Part shown: one piece after another, positions 43,468 to 51,204 of the stretch
Layout of the letters: each line of letters opens with the position of its first letter
How positions within the stretch are numbered: the first letter of the stretch is position 1
DNA from: JBBIJR01 sp037445875
GTDB taxonomy: Bacteria > CLD3 > SB21
Length of the DNA: 64,000 bases
NCBI GenBank assembly: GCA_037445875.1
Contig: JBBIJR010000006.1
Span: forward strand, 1-64,000
Reading direction: 5' to 3'
Position numbers and translations under genes: made by a program
Notes under the pieces: generated by a model
Told to the model about the DNA's origin: nothing
Database searches by the model: none
The model's input: the letters and a program-made list of their open reading frames with translations, nothing else

Positions 43468-44370
43468 TTAGTATCCCGCCGATCTGGCTTCCTTGCCGGT
43501 GACGATCTTTACGCTCGCGCTGGCGCCGATGCGGGTGGCGCCGCTTTCCACCATCGTCAGTGCCTCTTCGTACGATCTCACACCGCCGGACGCTTTGACT
43601 CCCATGGACGGGCCTACGACGCGGCGCATCAGGGCCACGTCGGATGCGTCGGCGCCGGACTTGCTGAAGCCCGTGGAGGTCTTGACATACGCGGCACCCG
43701 CTTCTTTGGCCAGAAGGCACGCCTTGACCTTCTCCTCGTCCGTCAGGAGACACGTTTCCAGGATGACCTTAACCGGAACGGACCGGCCCGCGTTCCGCAC
43801 GACTTCGGTAATGTCCTTGCGGACAAGGTCGTACTCTTCGGATTTCAGCCAGCCTATGTTGATCACCATGTCGATCTCGCGGGCGCCGTGAGCGACCGCG
43901 ATGGCGGTTTCGGCCGCCTTGGTCTGTGTACTGGTCGCGCCCAGAGGGAAGCCGACGACCGTACAGACAAGCACACCCTTTCGATGGAGGAGTCTCGCAC
44001 AGTGCCTGACCCAGCACGGATTGACGCAGACGGTGGCAAAGCAGTACGATGAGGCTTCTTCGCACAACTGTTCGATTTCCGCCTTCGTGGCGTCCGGCCT
44101 CAACAGCGTATGGTCGATTATGCGGGCCACCGCCTCCCGGGCCGGACTGATCCCTAGCGTGGAAGAAATACGGCAAGCCCCGCACGAGATGATGCGGTCC
44201 ACCCGATCGGGCTGGTGAGCGACCGCCGCCTTGCACTCACCGCACGTCAGACAATTGTGATCGCGGCACTCTCCGAGCGTGCAGTTCCCCCCCCCGGAAA
44301 CGGGATACACGACGCCCTGCTCCAGGTCTCTCAGAATTTGCTCTAGAGGATCATCCACGGTTGCTGACAT
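43468..44370 (-). CDS. deoC: Deoxyribose-phosphate aldolase with cysteine-rich N-terminal extension
   Basis: This class I aldolase splits 2-deoxyribose 5-phosphate into glyceraldehyde 3-phosphate and acetaldehyde. The catalytic core begins at IDHTLLRPDATK (about residue 85) and has the Schiff-base Lys in YVKTSTGFSKSG and KASGGVR later. The core is normal, but 80 extra residues precede it, containing seven Cys (30, 35, 40, 43, 46, 63, 66) in patterns such as CRDHNCLTCGEC and SCGAC, which could bind zinc or an Fe-S cluster. A run of nine G on the coding strand (44287-44295) lies just before the first Cys. ATG 44370 lacks a clear ribosome binding site. Confidence 0.92.
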   Translation of the reverse strand: MSATVDDPLEQILRDLEQGVVYPVSGGGNCTLGECRDHNCLTCGECKAAVAHQPDRVDRIISCGACRISSTLGISPAREAVARIIDHTLLRPDATKAEIEQLCEEASSYCFATVCVNPCWVRHCARLLHRKGVLVCTVVGFPLGATSTQTKAAETAIAVAHGAREIDMVINIGWLKSEEYDLVRKDITEVVRNAGRSVPVKVILETCLLTDEEKVKACLLAKEAGAAYVKTSTGFSKSGADASDVALMRRVVGPSMGVKASGGVRSYEEALTMVESGATRIGASASVKIVTGKEARSAGY

Positions 44371-44384
44371 ACGACGCCCGGGTG

Positions 44385-45416
44385 TCAGTTATAGTGCTTT
44401 CGGAGACAGGAAATCGCCTCATCGATATCCGCCATGGACACGTCCAGATGAGTGACAAATCGGATCTTCTTCCTGCCGAAGGGGATCGCCTGAATGCCAA
44501 ACGTCTGCAGTTGCTCGACGACCTGATAGGCGGTGAGTTCCTCTCTGGCCACCTCGAAAATGACGATATTGGTCTGGACGGCATCGAGGTCGATCAGGAA
44601 GGTCCGAAGTTCCCGTATGGCCAGGGCCAGACGGCGCGCCTTTTCGTGGTCCTCGGCCAGGCGGGCAACGTTGTAGCGCAGGGCATACAGGCCCGCGGCT
44701 CCGAGGATACCGACCTGCCGCATCGCTCCTCCGAACGCTTTTCGGTAGTACTTCGCTTTGGCAATGAACTCCCCCGATCCTGCGAGCACCGAACCTACCG
44801 GAGCTCCCAGGCCTTTGGACAGAGCAATAGACACCGAATCGAAGTATCGCGCGTATCGGTCCGCCGGAATGCCGGTTGCGGTGCACGCGTTCATCAGCCG
44901 CGCTCCATCCAGGTGAAGGGCTATACCGTGAGCGCGGCCGACGTTGTGGATACCTTCGACAACTTCGAGCGGATAGATCGTGCCCCCGGCACGATTGTGT
45001 GTGTTCTCGACCGTGATCAGCGTCGTAGGCGCATGATGAATATCAGGCGGCCCCATCAACTCCTCAACCTGAGGGGCCCGGAAGATCCCTCGATGACCGC
45101 GGACGGTCCTCAGCTGAATGCCGGACAACATACCGCCCGCGCCCGCTTCGTAGTGCAGAATGTGGCAATCTTCTTCGCAGATCACCTGGTTGCCGGGCTG
45201 CGTGTGGGTCTTGAGGGCCAGTTGATTGCCCATCGTACCGCTGGGGACGAACAAAGCTGCTTCCTTGTTAAGCAGGCGGGCAACGGTTTCTTGAAGCTCT
45301 TTGATGGTAGGATCTTCGCCGAGCACGTCGTCCCCAACCTCCGCGTCGTACATCGCTTTGCGCATTTCCGGAGAGGGTTGGGTGACCGTGTCGCTCCGCA
45401 GATCGATGATTCGCAT
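44385..45416 (-). CDS. ltaE: Low-specificity L-threonine aldolase
   Basis: This PLP enzyme of fold type I cleaves L-threonine or allo-threonine to glycine and acetaldehyde. It has 343 residues. The start IDLRSDTVTQPSPEM is diagnostic of the family, with LFVPSGTMGNQLAL, LHLDGARLMNA (PLP-contacting Asp and Arg) and Schiff-base Lys in IALSKGLGAPVGS. It lies 14 bases before deoC, which also yields acetaldehyde; the pairing of two acetaldehyde-forming aldolases may be more than chance, but that is inference. Confidence 0.93.
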   Translation of the reverse strand: MRIIDLRSDTVTQPSPEMRKAMYDAEVGDDVLGEDPTIKELQETVARLLNKEAALFVPSGTMGNQLALKTHTQPGNQVICEEDCHILHYEAGAGGMLSGIQLRTVRGHRGIFRAPQVEELMGPPDIHHAPTTLITVENTHNRAGGTIYPLEVVEGIHNVGRAHGIALHLDGARLMNACTATGIPADRYARYFDSVSIALSKGLGAPVGSVLAGSGEFIAKAKYYRKAFGGAMRQVGILGAAGLYALRYNVARLAEDHEKARRLALAIRELRTFLIDLDAVQTNIVIFEVAREELTAYQVVEQLQTFGIQAIPFGRKKIRFVTHLDVSMADIDEAISCLRKHYN

Positions 45417-45525
45417 AACACACTGAACTTATCCTAATCCCCGCATATTTTCAATGAAAATATCGAACCGAAACGGTCTCCGGCTCTGCGACGTGTGCAG
45501 CCGAAGTGGCAAGTCGAGAAATCTT

Positions 45526-45554
45526 TTGCGAAAGAGTGGCCGTGCTTCTAAATT
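45526..45554 (+). promoter_or_regulatory. Candidate promoter for the PstS-like/ExbBD operon
   Basis: TTGCGA (45526-45531), 17 bases and TAAATT (45549-45554) lie in the 200-base divergent gap after the threonine aldolase start, pointing toward the 45617 gene. Confidence 0.4.
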
Positions 45555-45616
45555 GGGTCGGCTGGCGCCGAATGGACAAACGCTTGCCAACCGGGAGTAC
45601 ACCTTTGTTCTACTAC

Positions 45617-45790
45617 ATGCGTCTAACCGTTGCGCTTCTGATTGTTGGAACAGGTATGCTCATAGCTTCCGGCATAGCGTCGCCGCCTGTTCTGGAGAAG
45701 GCCCACAGGATTACAATGGGTGTTGTTCTTGTCCTGTATGGTGTCTACCGGGTGGTCCAGATTCGAACGAACCAACGCGGAACATTCTGA
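45617..45790 (+). CDS. Small two-helix membrane protein
   Basis: This 57-residue protein starts at ATG 45617 (MRLTVALLIVGTGMLIASGI) and has a second helix at GVVLVLYGVYRVVQI. The frame is open upstream (ATG 45572, GTG 45506), but the candidate promoter at 45526-45554 argues for the short form. Function unknown; comparable small proteins often precede PstS-like/ExbBD sets. It ends four bases before the next gene. Confidence 0.55.
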   Translation: MRLTVALLIVGTGMLIASGIASPPVLEKAHRITMGVVLVLYGVYRVVQIRTNQRGTF

Positions 45791-45794
45791 TCTT

Positions 45795-46727
45795 ATGCGG
45801 AAATTCACCTGGTTTGCGGTGGTCGTGGTCTTGTGTTTGGCCGGGTGCAAAGCACGTTCGCCTGCCGAAACCCCGACTCGTGGGCGGGCCACGGTCTGGT
45901 GCGACGAAACAGTCTGGCCGGTGATCCGTGCCCAAAAATCGGCCTTCGAGGAAAGGTACCGCGAAGCCTCCGTGGTTCTGCGCCCCGTGCCGGCCGGCCG
46001 GGCCGTGCAGGCATTTGTCAACGAAGACCTGCGGTGCATGATTGTGGGTCAGCCGCTTGATTCTGAGACTGTGACGCGATTGATGGAAAGGGGAGAAGAG
46101 TCGTATTCACAGGCCCTGGCTGTGGAAGGCCTGGCCGTGATCGTGCACATAGTCAATCCGGTGGAAGATGTGTACGTGGACCAGCTTGCGGACATACTGA
46201 GCGGTGCGACTACCCGGTGGAGTTCATTGGTCGACAGTGGGCGGCTGCCCGTGCCGGCCGATTGCATCAACGTGATGGTCGAACCCGCAGGTTCCTCCGT
46301 TCGCACCCTCTTGCAGGACCGTGTACTTCGCGGACGCACTATCCGGGGCGATGCGACCGTGCTCACGGGCGACTCTCTCGTACCCTCATCGCTTCTCGTA
46401 GCCGAGGCCGTCGCGCAAATGCCCGGAGGCATCGGGTGGATCGGAACATCTTTTCTATCCGACCTGCCGGATTCGGGTCTCTTCGCTCGCATCAAGATCC
46501 TCAGAGTCGCCGCCTCGGATTTGGAGAGGCCCGTCCTGCCGATTCCGGGATACCTGTACCGCGGCGACTATCCACTGAGACGAATGGTGTATGCGGTCGG
46601 CCGGGAGCGTGAAGCGGGCCCCACGACCGGGTTTACCGCCTATTTGGCCGGCAACGAAGGACAAAAGCGTTTTCTGAAGCTGGGTCTGGTGCCTGCCGTT
46701 AGCCCGCTGCGCCTCGTTTACGAGTGA
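45795..46727 (+). CDS. PstS-like substrate-binding lipoprotein
   Basis: The 310-residue periplasmic protein has a lipoprotein signal (lipobox LAGC near residue 17) and a periplasmic-binding-protein fold related to PstS: TVWCDETVWPVIRAQKSAFE at the N-terminus, MIVGQPLDSETV and the domain-2 segment PAGSSVRTLLQDRVLRG, then GGIGWIGTSFL. There is no ABC permease or ATPase nearby; instead ExbB/ExbD genes follow. This suggests a sensor or helper for a TonB-type uptake system. Phosphate specificity is not assured. ATG 45795 gives the signal peptide; the frame opens further upstream without homology. Confidence 0.82.
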   Translation: MRKFTWFAVVVVLCLAGCKARSPAETPTRGRATVWCDETVWPVIRAQKSAFEERYREASVVLRPVPAGRAVQAFVNEDLRCMIVGQPLDSETVTRLMERGEESYSQALAVEGLAVIVHIVNPVEDVYVDQLADILSGATTRWSSLVDSGRLPVPADCINVMVEPAGSSVRTLLQDRVLRGRTIRGDATVLTGDSLVPSSLLVAEAVAQMPGGIGWIGTSFLSDLPDSGLFARIKILRVAASDLERPVLPIPGYLYRGDYPLRRMVYAVGREREAGPTTGFTAYLAGNEGQKRFLKLGLVPAVSPLRLVYE

Positions 46728-46753
46728 TTTCATCGCTTGACAGGAGGAGTTGA

Positions 46754-47503
46754 ATGAGACAGTCCGTTTTCATGACCGTTCTGATCGTTCTGGCTTTCGC
46801 CGTATCGTGGGTCTTGTACGAGTCTGTGTTTGGCGCAGAGGAGGACGCGTTCGGGCTGAACTACATCTACAAGGGCGGCTATCTGGTCGTTGCCCTCATG
46901 ATGTTGTCCATCATGGTGGTGACGTTCATCCTCGAGCGGCTGATCAGTCTCCGGCGGTCGGTCGGAAAGGACCCGATTCCGTCGTTTGTTCGGCGCGTCG
47001 AAAGATCGTTGATGGACGGACAGATCGGAACGGCCATAGAGATTTGCGACCAGCAGAAAGGCTCGTGTGCCTCGATTCTCCGAATGGGTCTCGAAGCGTG
47101 GCAGCGGGCGGCCTCCTGGCCCCTGGAGAGGCGCGTGGCCGAGGTACGACGGTCGCTGGAGGAGGCGACATCCCTCGAGCAGCCCTCACTGGAGCGCAAC
47201 TTGATTGCCTTGTCCACGATCGCGTCCATCTCCACGTTGGTAGGGTTGTTGGGCACGACCATCGGCATGATCCGGGCTTTCAAGGCGCTGGCGCATTCCG
47301 GAGCTCCCGACGCCGTGCAATTGTCGCTGGGCATCTCGGAAGCGTTGATCAACACGGCGGGCGGCCTCTTCGCCGCCATCGTGGCCATCGTCGCGTACAA
47401 CTACTTCGTAAACAAAGTGGACGCGTACATGTACCAGATCGACGAGGCGGGGTACAACATCGTGGAGATTCTCGGCGCCCGTCAACAAGACCAGACTTCC
47501 TGA
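46754..47503 (+). CDS. exbB: ExbB/TolQ/MotA proton-channel protein
   Basis: This 249-residue inner-membrane protein has an extra N-terminal helix (about 6-28), then the three-helix ExbB plan: YLVVALMMLSIMVVTFILER, IASISTLVGLLGTTIGMIRA and SEALINTAGGLFAAIVAIVA. The latter two line the proton path. AGGAGGAG four bases before ATG is a strong ribosome binding site. It forms an energising complex with the two ExbD proteins encoded next (4 and 10 bases apart). Confidence 0.92.
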   Translation: MRQSVFMTVLIVLAFAVSWVLYESVFGAEEDAFGLNYIYKGGYLVVALMMLSIMVVTFILERLISLRRSVGKDPIPSFVRRVERSLMDGQIGTAIEICDQQKGSCASILRMGLEAWQRAASWPLERRVAEVRRSLEEATSLEQPSLERNLIALSTIASISTLVGLLGTTIGMIRAFKALAHSGAPDAVQLSLGISEALINTAGGLFAAIVAIVAYNYFVNKVDAYMYQIDEAGYNIVEILGARQQDQTS

Positions 47504-47506
47504 GCC

Positions 47507-47989
47507 ATGGCACGCATCAAGAAACAACGCGTAGGGATCAAACTCGATATGACGCCCATGGTGGACGTGGCATTCCTGCTGTTAACGTTCTTTATGCTGA
47601 CCACGACCTTCCGGCCGCCGGAAGAAATCGATGTCGTCGTTCCGGACTCTCATTCCGATCTCCGCCTGCCGTCGGGGAACGTCCTCACCATCAGTGTGGA
47701 TCGGGAGGGGCACATCTGGATGAATGTAGATGCACAGGTAATTCGGAGCCGGTTGTTTGGCCCCGATTATGCCACGCGGGCCGGAAAAGAGGTAGCGCTC
47801 GACGACCTGGACGAACTGGTCAATCGCGCGATGGTTGAGAACCTCGGATTGCGGGGATCGAAAGGGGAAATGCAGGTGATCGTTCGCGCCGACCGCGACG
47901 CCGAATACGCCGTGGTCAGCGGTATCATCGGTATCTTGCAGAAGCAGCGGATCGGCACGGTCCGCTTTGTAACGAATCTGGAGAAGTAG
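47507..47989 (+). CDS. exbD: ExbD/TolR-family protein, first copy
   Basis: The 160-residue protein has a single N-terminal helix with the conserved proton-carrying Asp in LDMTPMVDVAFLLLTFFM and a periplasmic domain (about 45-160). It shares the TPMVDVAFLLLTFFM core with the second copy but differs in the periplasmic part. ExbB complexes with two kinds of ExbD are frequent in Bacteroidota. Confidence 0.92.
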   Translation: MARIKKQRVGIKLDMTPMVDVAFLLLTFFMLTTTFRPPEEIDVVVPDSHSDLRLPSGNVLTISVDREGHIWMNVDAQVIRSRLFGPDYATRAGKEVALDDLDELVNRAMVENLGLRGSKGEMQVIVRADRDAEYAVVSGIIGILQKQRIGTVRFVTNLEK

Positions 47990-47998
47990 AAATCACGC

Positions 47999-48583
47999 AT
48001 GGCCGAATTGAGCACCCGACGCCGTTCCGCGGTCGGGAAAGAGAGCCCCGTTCGAAGGCGCCGGGTCAGTATCCGGCTGGACATGACCCCGATGGTGGAC
48101 GTCGCGTTTCTCCTCCTGACGTTCTTCATGGTGACCACCGCATTTCGCCAGCCGCAGACGCTGGAGATCACCTTACCCACGGAGGCACGCGAACGTGAGC
48201 CCGCCCGCATCCTGGAAAGGAACATCCTGGTCATCCGCGTGGACGAGCAAAACCGCCTATTCTGGAGTGTCGGTCGTGAAAAGTCGGGTGCTCTGGCAAA
48301 AGACCGGCTGCGCGGTCTGATCTACGATCGAAGCCGAGACAATATCGAGACGACACCCGGCTCGAAGATCCGGGACCGGTACAAACTCGTGGTCCTGATC
48401 AAGATCCACCCCCGCGGCAAGTACGAGAGCATGATCGATGTGGTGGATGAACTCGATCTTGCCGTGGAGGATTTGAACCGCGTGTATGACTTGTCAGGGG
48501 CAGACGTCCTCTCCCCTCGATTTGTGCTAACCGAGTGGAGCGATAAGGACACCGACGAGGTGCGTGCCGCGGCATCTCCCTGA
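47999..48583 (+). CDS. exbD: ExbD/TolR-family protein, second copy
   Basis: This is a 194-residue paralogue of the preceding gene, with an Arg-rich N-terminus (about 1-25), helix with LDMTPMVDVAFLLLTFFMVT and a longer periplasmic domain with LVVLIKIHPRGKYESMIDVV. It ends the operon; the convergent CoA-transferase gene ends 37 bases on. No tonB follows. Confidence 0.92.
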   Translation: MAELSTRRRSAVGKESPVRRRRVSIRLDMTPMVDVAFLLLTFFMVTTAFRQPQTLEITLPTEAREREPARILERNILVIRVDEQNRLFWSVGREKSGALAKDRLRGLIYDRSRDNIETTPGSKIRDRYKLVVLIKIHPRGKYESMIDVVDELDLAVEDLNRVYDLSGADVLSPRFVLTEWSDKDTDEVRAAASP

Positions 48584-48584
48584 A

Positions 48585-48601
48585 CGGCAGCGCCGGTGCC
48601 G
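48585..48601. terminator. Weak hairpin between convergent genes
   Basis: CGGCA (48585-48589), 7-base loop and TGCCG (48597-48601) are followed on the plus strand by TGATTTAATG. Position between two convergent genes suits a terminator but the stem is short and the T-tract poor. Confidence 0.35.
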
Positions 48602-48620
48602 TGATTTAATGTTCTGGTAA

Positions 48621-49916
48621 TCAAATGTAGTGACGGTTCCGCGCTTCTGCCGTCAGATCGTCGTGAAACCTGGGATGGGCGATCCGAATGAGATCAAGGG
48701 CCCGTTCGCGAACGCTCTTTCCGTGAAGATAGGCAATGCCGAACTCGGTGACGACGAAGTGGACGTCCGCCCGCGACGTTACCACTCCCGCCCCTTCGTC
48801 CAGATGCAGGACTATCCGTGAAACCTCACCTCCTCTGGCCGTGGACGGCAACGCGATAATGGGTTTGCCGCCCCTGGCCCGTGCCGCCCCGCGTATGAAG
48901 TCGACCTGACCGCCGAAGCCGCTATAGATGTTGTAGCCGATGGAGTCAGAACAGACCTGGCCCGTCAGATCGACCTGGATGGCGGAGTTGATGGCGACCA
49001 TGTTCTCGTTCTGAGAGATGACGAAAGGGTCGTTGACATAGTGAGAGGGGTGGAACTCGAACAGCGGGTTATTGTGAATATAGTTGTACAGCACCCGGCT
49101 TCCCAGCACAAAACTCGCCACGCTTTTTCCGGGATGCAGGGTTTTTTTCTCATTGTTGATGATGCCCTGATCGATCAGTTCGAGCACACCGTCCGAAAAC
49201 ATCTCCGTGTGAATACCGAGGTCTTTCTTTTCCTTCAAATAGAACAACACCGCGTCCGGGATGCCGCCGATGCCCATCTGTAGAGTAGAACCGTTTTCGA
49301 TGAGCGAGGCTACGTACTCGCCGATCTTGCGTGTCTCCTCATTCATCCGAACGCGTGGGAGCTCCAGCACCGGAGCGTCCGCCTTGACCACGTAGTGGAT
49401 CTTGTTTACGTGGATGAAACTGTCGCCAAGGGTTCGCGGCATATTCTCGTTGATCTGGGCGATCACAATTCGGCAGTTCTCCGCGGCGGGTTTTGTGCAT
49501 TCGATCCCGACGCCGAAACTGCAGAACCCGTGCGCGTCCGGAGGAGACACGTGGATCAGCGCCACATCAACCGGCAGGATGCGGTCTATGAACAGGTGGG
49601 GGATTTCGGAAAGAAAGATCGGCACGTAGTCCGCCCTTCCTTCGTTGACCGCCTCGCGCACGTTGCCGCCCGTGAAGATGGCTCGATGCCGGAAGTGCTT
49701 TTCCATGCCCGGCCGGACGTAATCTGCCTTGCCCAGGGTCAGCAGGTGCACAACCTCCACGTTTTCCAGGTGTTCGGCTCGCCGGACCATGGCATCGATC
49801 AGCGCTTCCGGGGCGGCACAGCCGGGATGGATGTATACGCGCATGTCCGATTCGATATGGGAGACGGCTTCGTCTGCCGTCACAATTTTCTTCATATACG
49901 TGTCTAACCAGCCCAT
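48621..49916 (-). CDS. Acetyl-CoA hydrolase/CoA-transferase (4-hydroxybutyrate CoA-transferase-like)
   Basis: The 431-residue enzyme of CoA-transferase family I has LQMGIGGIPDAV (CoA loop) and TEFGIAYLHGKSVRERALDL at the C-terminus, with catalytic Glu expected near FSDGVLELIDQG. Length matches the acetyl-CoA hydrolase / 4-hydroxybutyrate or butyrate CoA-transferase group; substrate choice cannot be read from the sequence by eye. GGAGAA lies five bases before ATG 49916; the frame is open further upstream into ald. It follows ald by 11 bases, so both are one operon. Confidence 0.9.
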   Translation of the reverse strand: MGWLDTYMKKIVTADEAVSHIESDMRVYIHPGCAAPEALIDAMVRRAEHLENVEVVHLLTLGKADYVRPGMEKHFRHRAIFTGGNVREAVNEGRADYVPIFLSEIPHLFIDRILPVDVALIHVSPPDAHGFCSFGVGIECTKPAAENCRIVIAQINENMPRTLGDSFIHVNKIHYVVKADAPVLELPRVRMNEETRKIGEYVASLIENGSTLQMGIGGIPDAVLFYLKEKKDLGIHTEMFSDGVLELIDQGIINNEKKTLHPGKSVASFVLGSRVLYNYIHNNPLFEFHPSHYVNDPFVISQNENMVAINSAIQVDLTGQVCSDSIGYNIYSGFGGQVDFIRGAARARGGKPIIALPSTARGGEVSRIVLHLDEGAGVVTSRADVHFVVTEFGIAYLHGKSVRERALDLIRIAHPRFHDDLTAEARNRHYI

Positions 49917-49927
49917 GGTCTTCTCCG

Positions 49928-51046
49928 TTAGCCGAGAATGGTGTCGATCGAATGTAGCGGCAGGCGGTACATTTCCGCAATGGCCGGATTGGTCACCATG
50001 CCCTGATAGAGATACACGCCTTTCCGTAGGGCATGAGTTTTCCGCAGCGTCTTTTCGAATCCGCATTCTGCCATGTCCAGGAGAAAGGGCAGGATGGCAT
50101 TGCTGAGAGCAATGGAGGAGACGCGCGCGACACCGGACGTGATATTGGGTACGCAGTAGTGAACGACTCCCTTGTGGATGTACGTCGGGTTGGCAAAGGT
50201 CGTGGGCCGGCTGGTTTCGAAGCAGCCGCCCTGATCGATGGAGAGGTCCACGATGACGGAACCTTCTTTCATGGAGGCGACGACGCTTTCCGAGACCAGC
50301 TTCGGAGTCCGCTCGCCATGGTCTAAAACGGCGCCGATGGCGACATCGGCGAAGGCCATGGCTTTGGCGAGGTTGTAGGTGTTGGAGAGCATCGTGCTGA
50401 CGTGGTGGCCCAGACGGTTGTGTACGTTTTCCAGCTTACGCAAATCCTGGTCGAGTACCGTAACCTGCGCTCCCAGTCGAAACGCCGTCTCGGCCGCCGT
50501 GCATCCGACGTTGCCGGCGCCGATGATGACTACGTTAGCCGGGGGAATACCCGGAACGCCGCCCAGAATGATTCCGCGACCGCCATGGTGACTTTGCATG
50601 GAGCGGGCGGCAATCAGGACACAGAGTTGTCCGGCAATCGTACTGATGTACTTGGAAACGGGCATTTCACCTTCTTCCGTCTCCATGACCTCATATCCTA
50701 TCAGTGTGGCCTTCTGGCTAATGACCGAACGAATGACCGCTTCCGGAGACACCACCAGGTGCAGAAATCCCAGGATGGCCTGGTCTTCACGGATCATTTC
50801 CGTTTCTTCCAGCGTCATCGGAGCAATCTTCATGATCACGTCGGAAACGCCCAGAACCTCCTGCTTGGAGTACAGGACGGTTGCACCCGCATCCAGGTAT
50901 TTCTCATTGACAAAACTGCTGGAGGTGCCCGCTCCGGATTCGACGAAAACCTCCGCGCCGGCCTCGCAGAGTGCTTGAACGGCCGACGGTATCAAGGCCA
51001 CTCGGCGATCACCGTTCTTCTGCTCGTTGGCAATTCCGATTTTCAT
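49928..51046 (-). CDS. ald: Alanine dehydrogenase
   Basis: This enzyme interconverts L-alanine with pyruvate and ammonia using NAD. It has 372 residues with the family N-terminus MKIGIANEQKNGDRRVALIP, pyruvate-binding DVIMKIAP and LGFLHLV, and NAD-binding VVIIGAGNVGCTAAETAFRL. GGAG lies seven bases before ATG 51046. With the CoA-transferase it suggests amino-acid catabolism or nitrogen assimilation. Confidence 0.96.
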   Translation of the reverse strand: MKIGIANEQKNGDRRVALIPSAVQALCEAGAEVFVESGAGTSSSFVNEKYLDAGATVLYSKQEVLGVSDVIMKIAPMTLEETEMIREDQAILGFLHLVVSPEAVIRSVISQKATLIGYEVMETEEGEMPVSKYISTIAGQLCVLIAARSMQSHHGGRGIILGGVPGIPPANVVIIGAGNVGCTAAETAFRLGAQVTVLDQDLRKLENVHNRLGHHVSTMLSNTYNLAKAMAFADVAIGAVLDHGERTPKLVSESVVASMKEGSVIVDLSIDQGGCFETSRPTTFANPTYIHKGVVHYCVPNITSGVARVSSIALSNAILPFLLDMAECGFEKTLRKTHALRKGVYLYQGMVTNPAIAEMYRLPLHSIDTILG

Positions 51047-51158
51047 CGCACAACTCCGTAAGAGTGTCAAGTGCTGTTTTTTCTGCTATTTAATATAGAG
51101 AAGGACAGTGGGGCAAACAATGACCCCCGTCATGCGTCATGTGGGTGCGAGGAGGGGG

Positions 51159-51176
51159 CCCGCCTCAGCAGGCGGG
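51159..51176. other. Hairpin downstream of clpB
   Basis: CCCGCCT (51159-51165), loop CAGC and AGGCGGG (51170-51176) form a perfect 7-base stem in the 158-base gap between clpB and ald. No T-run follows on either strand, so if it ends clpB transcription it is not a classical intrinsic terminator. Confidence 0.45.
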
Positions 51177-51204
51177 GAGGATCCCGGGTTACGAGGGGTT
51201 GCGC

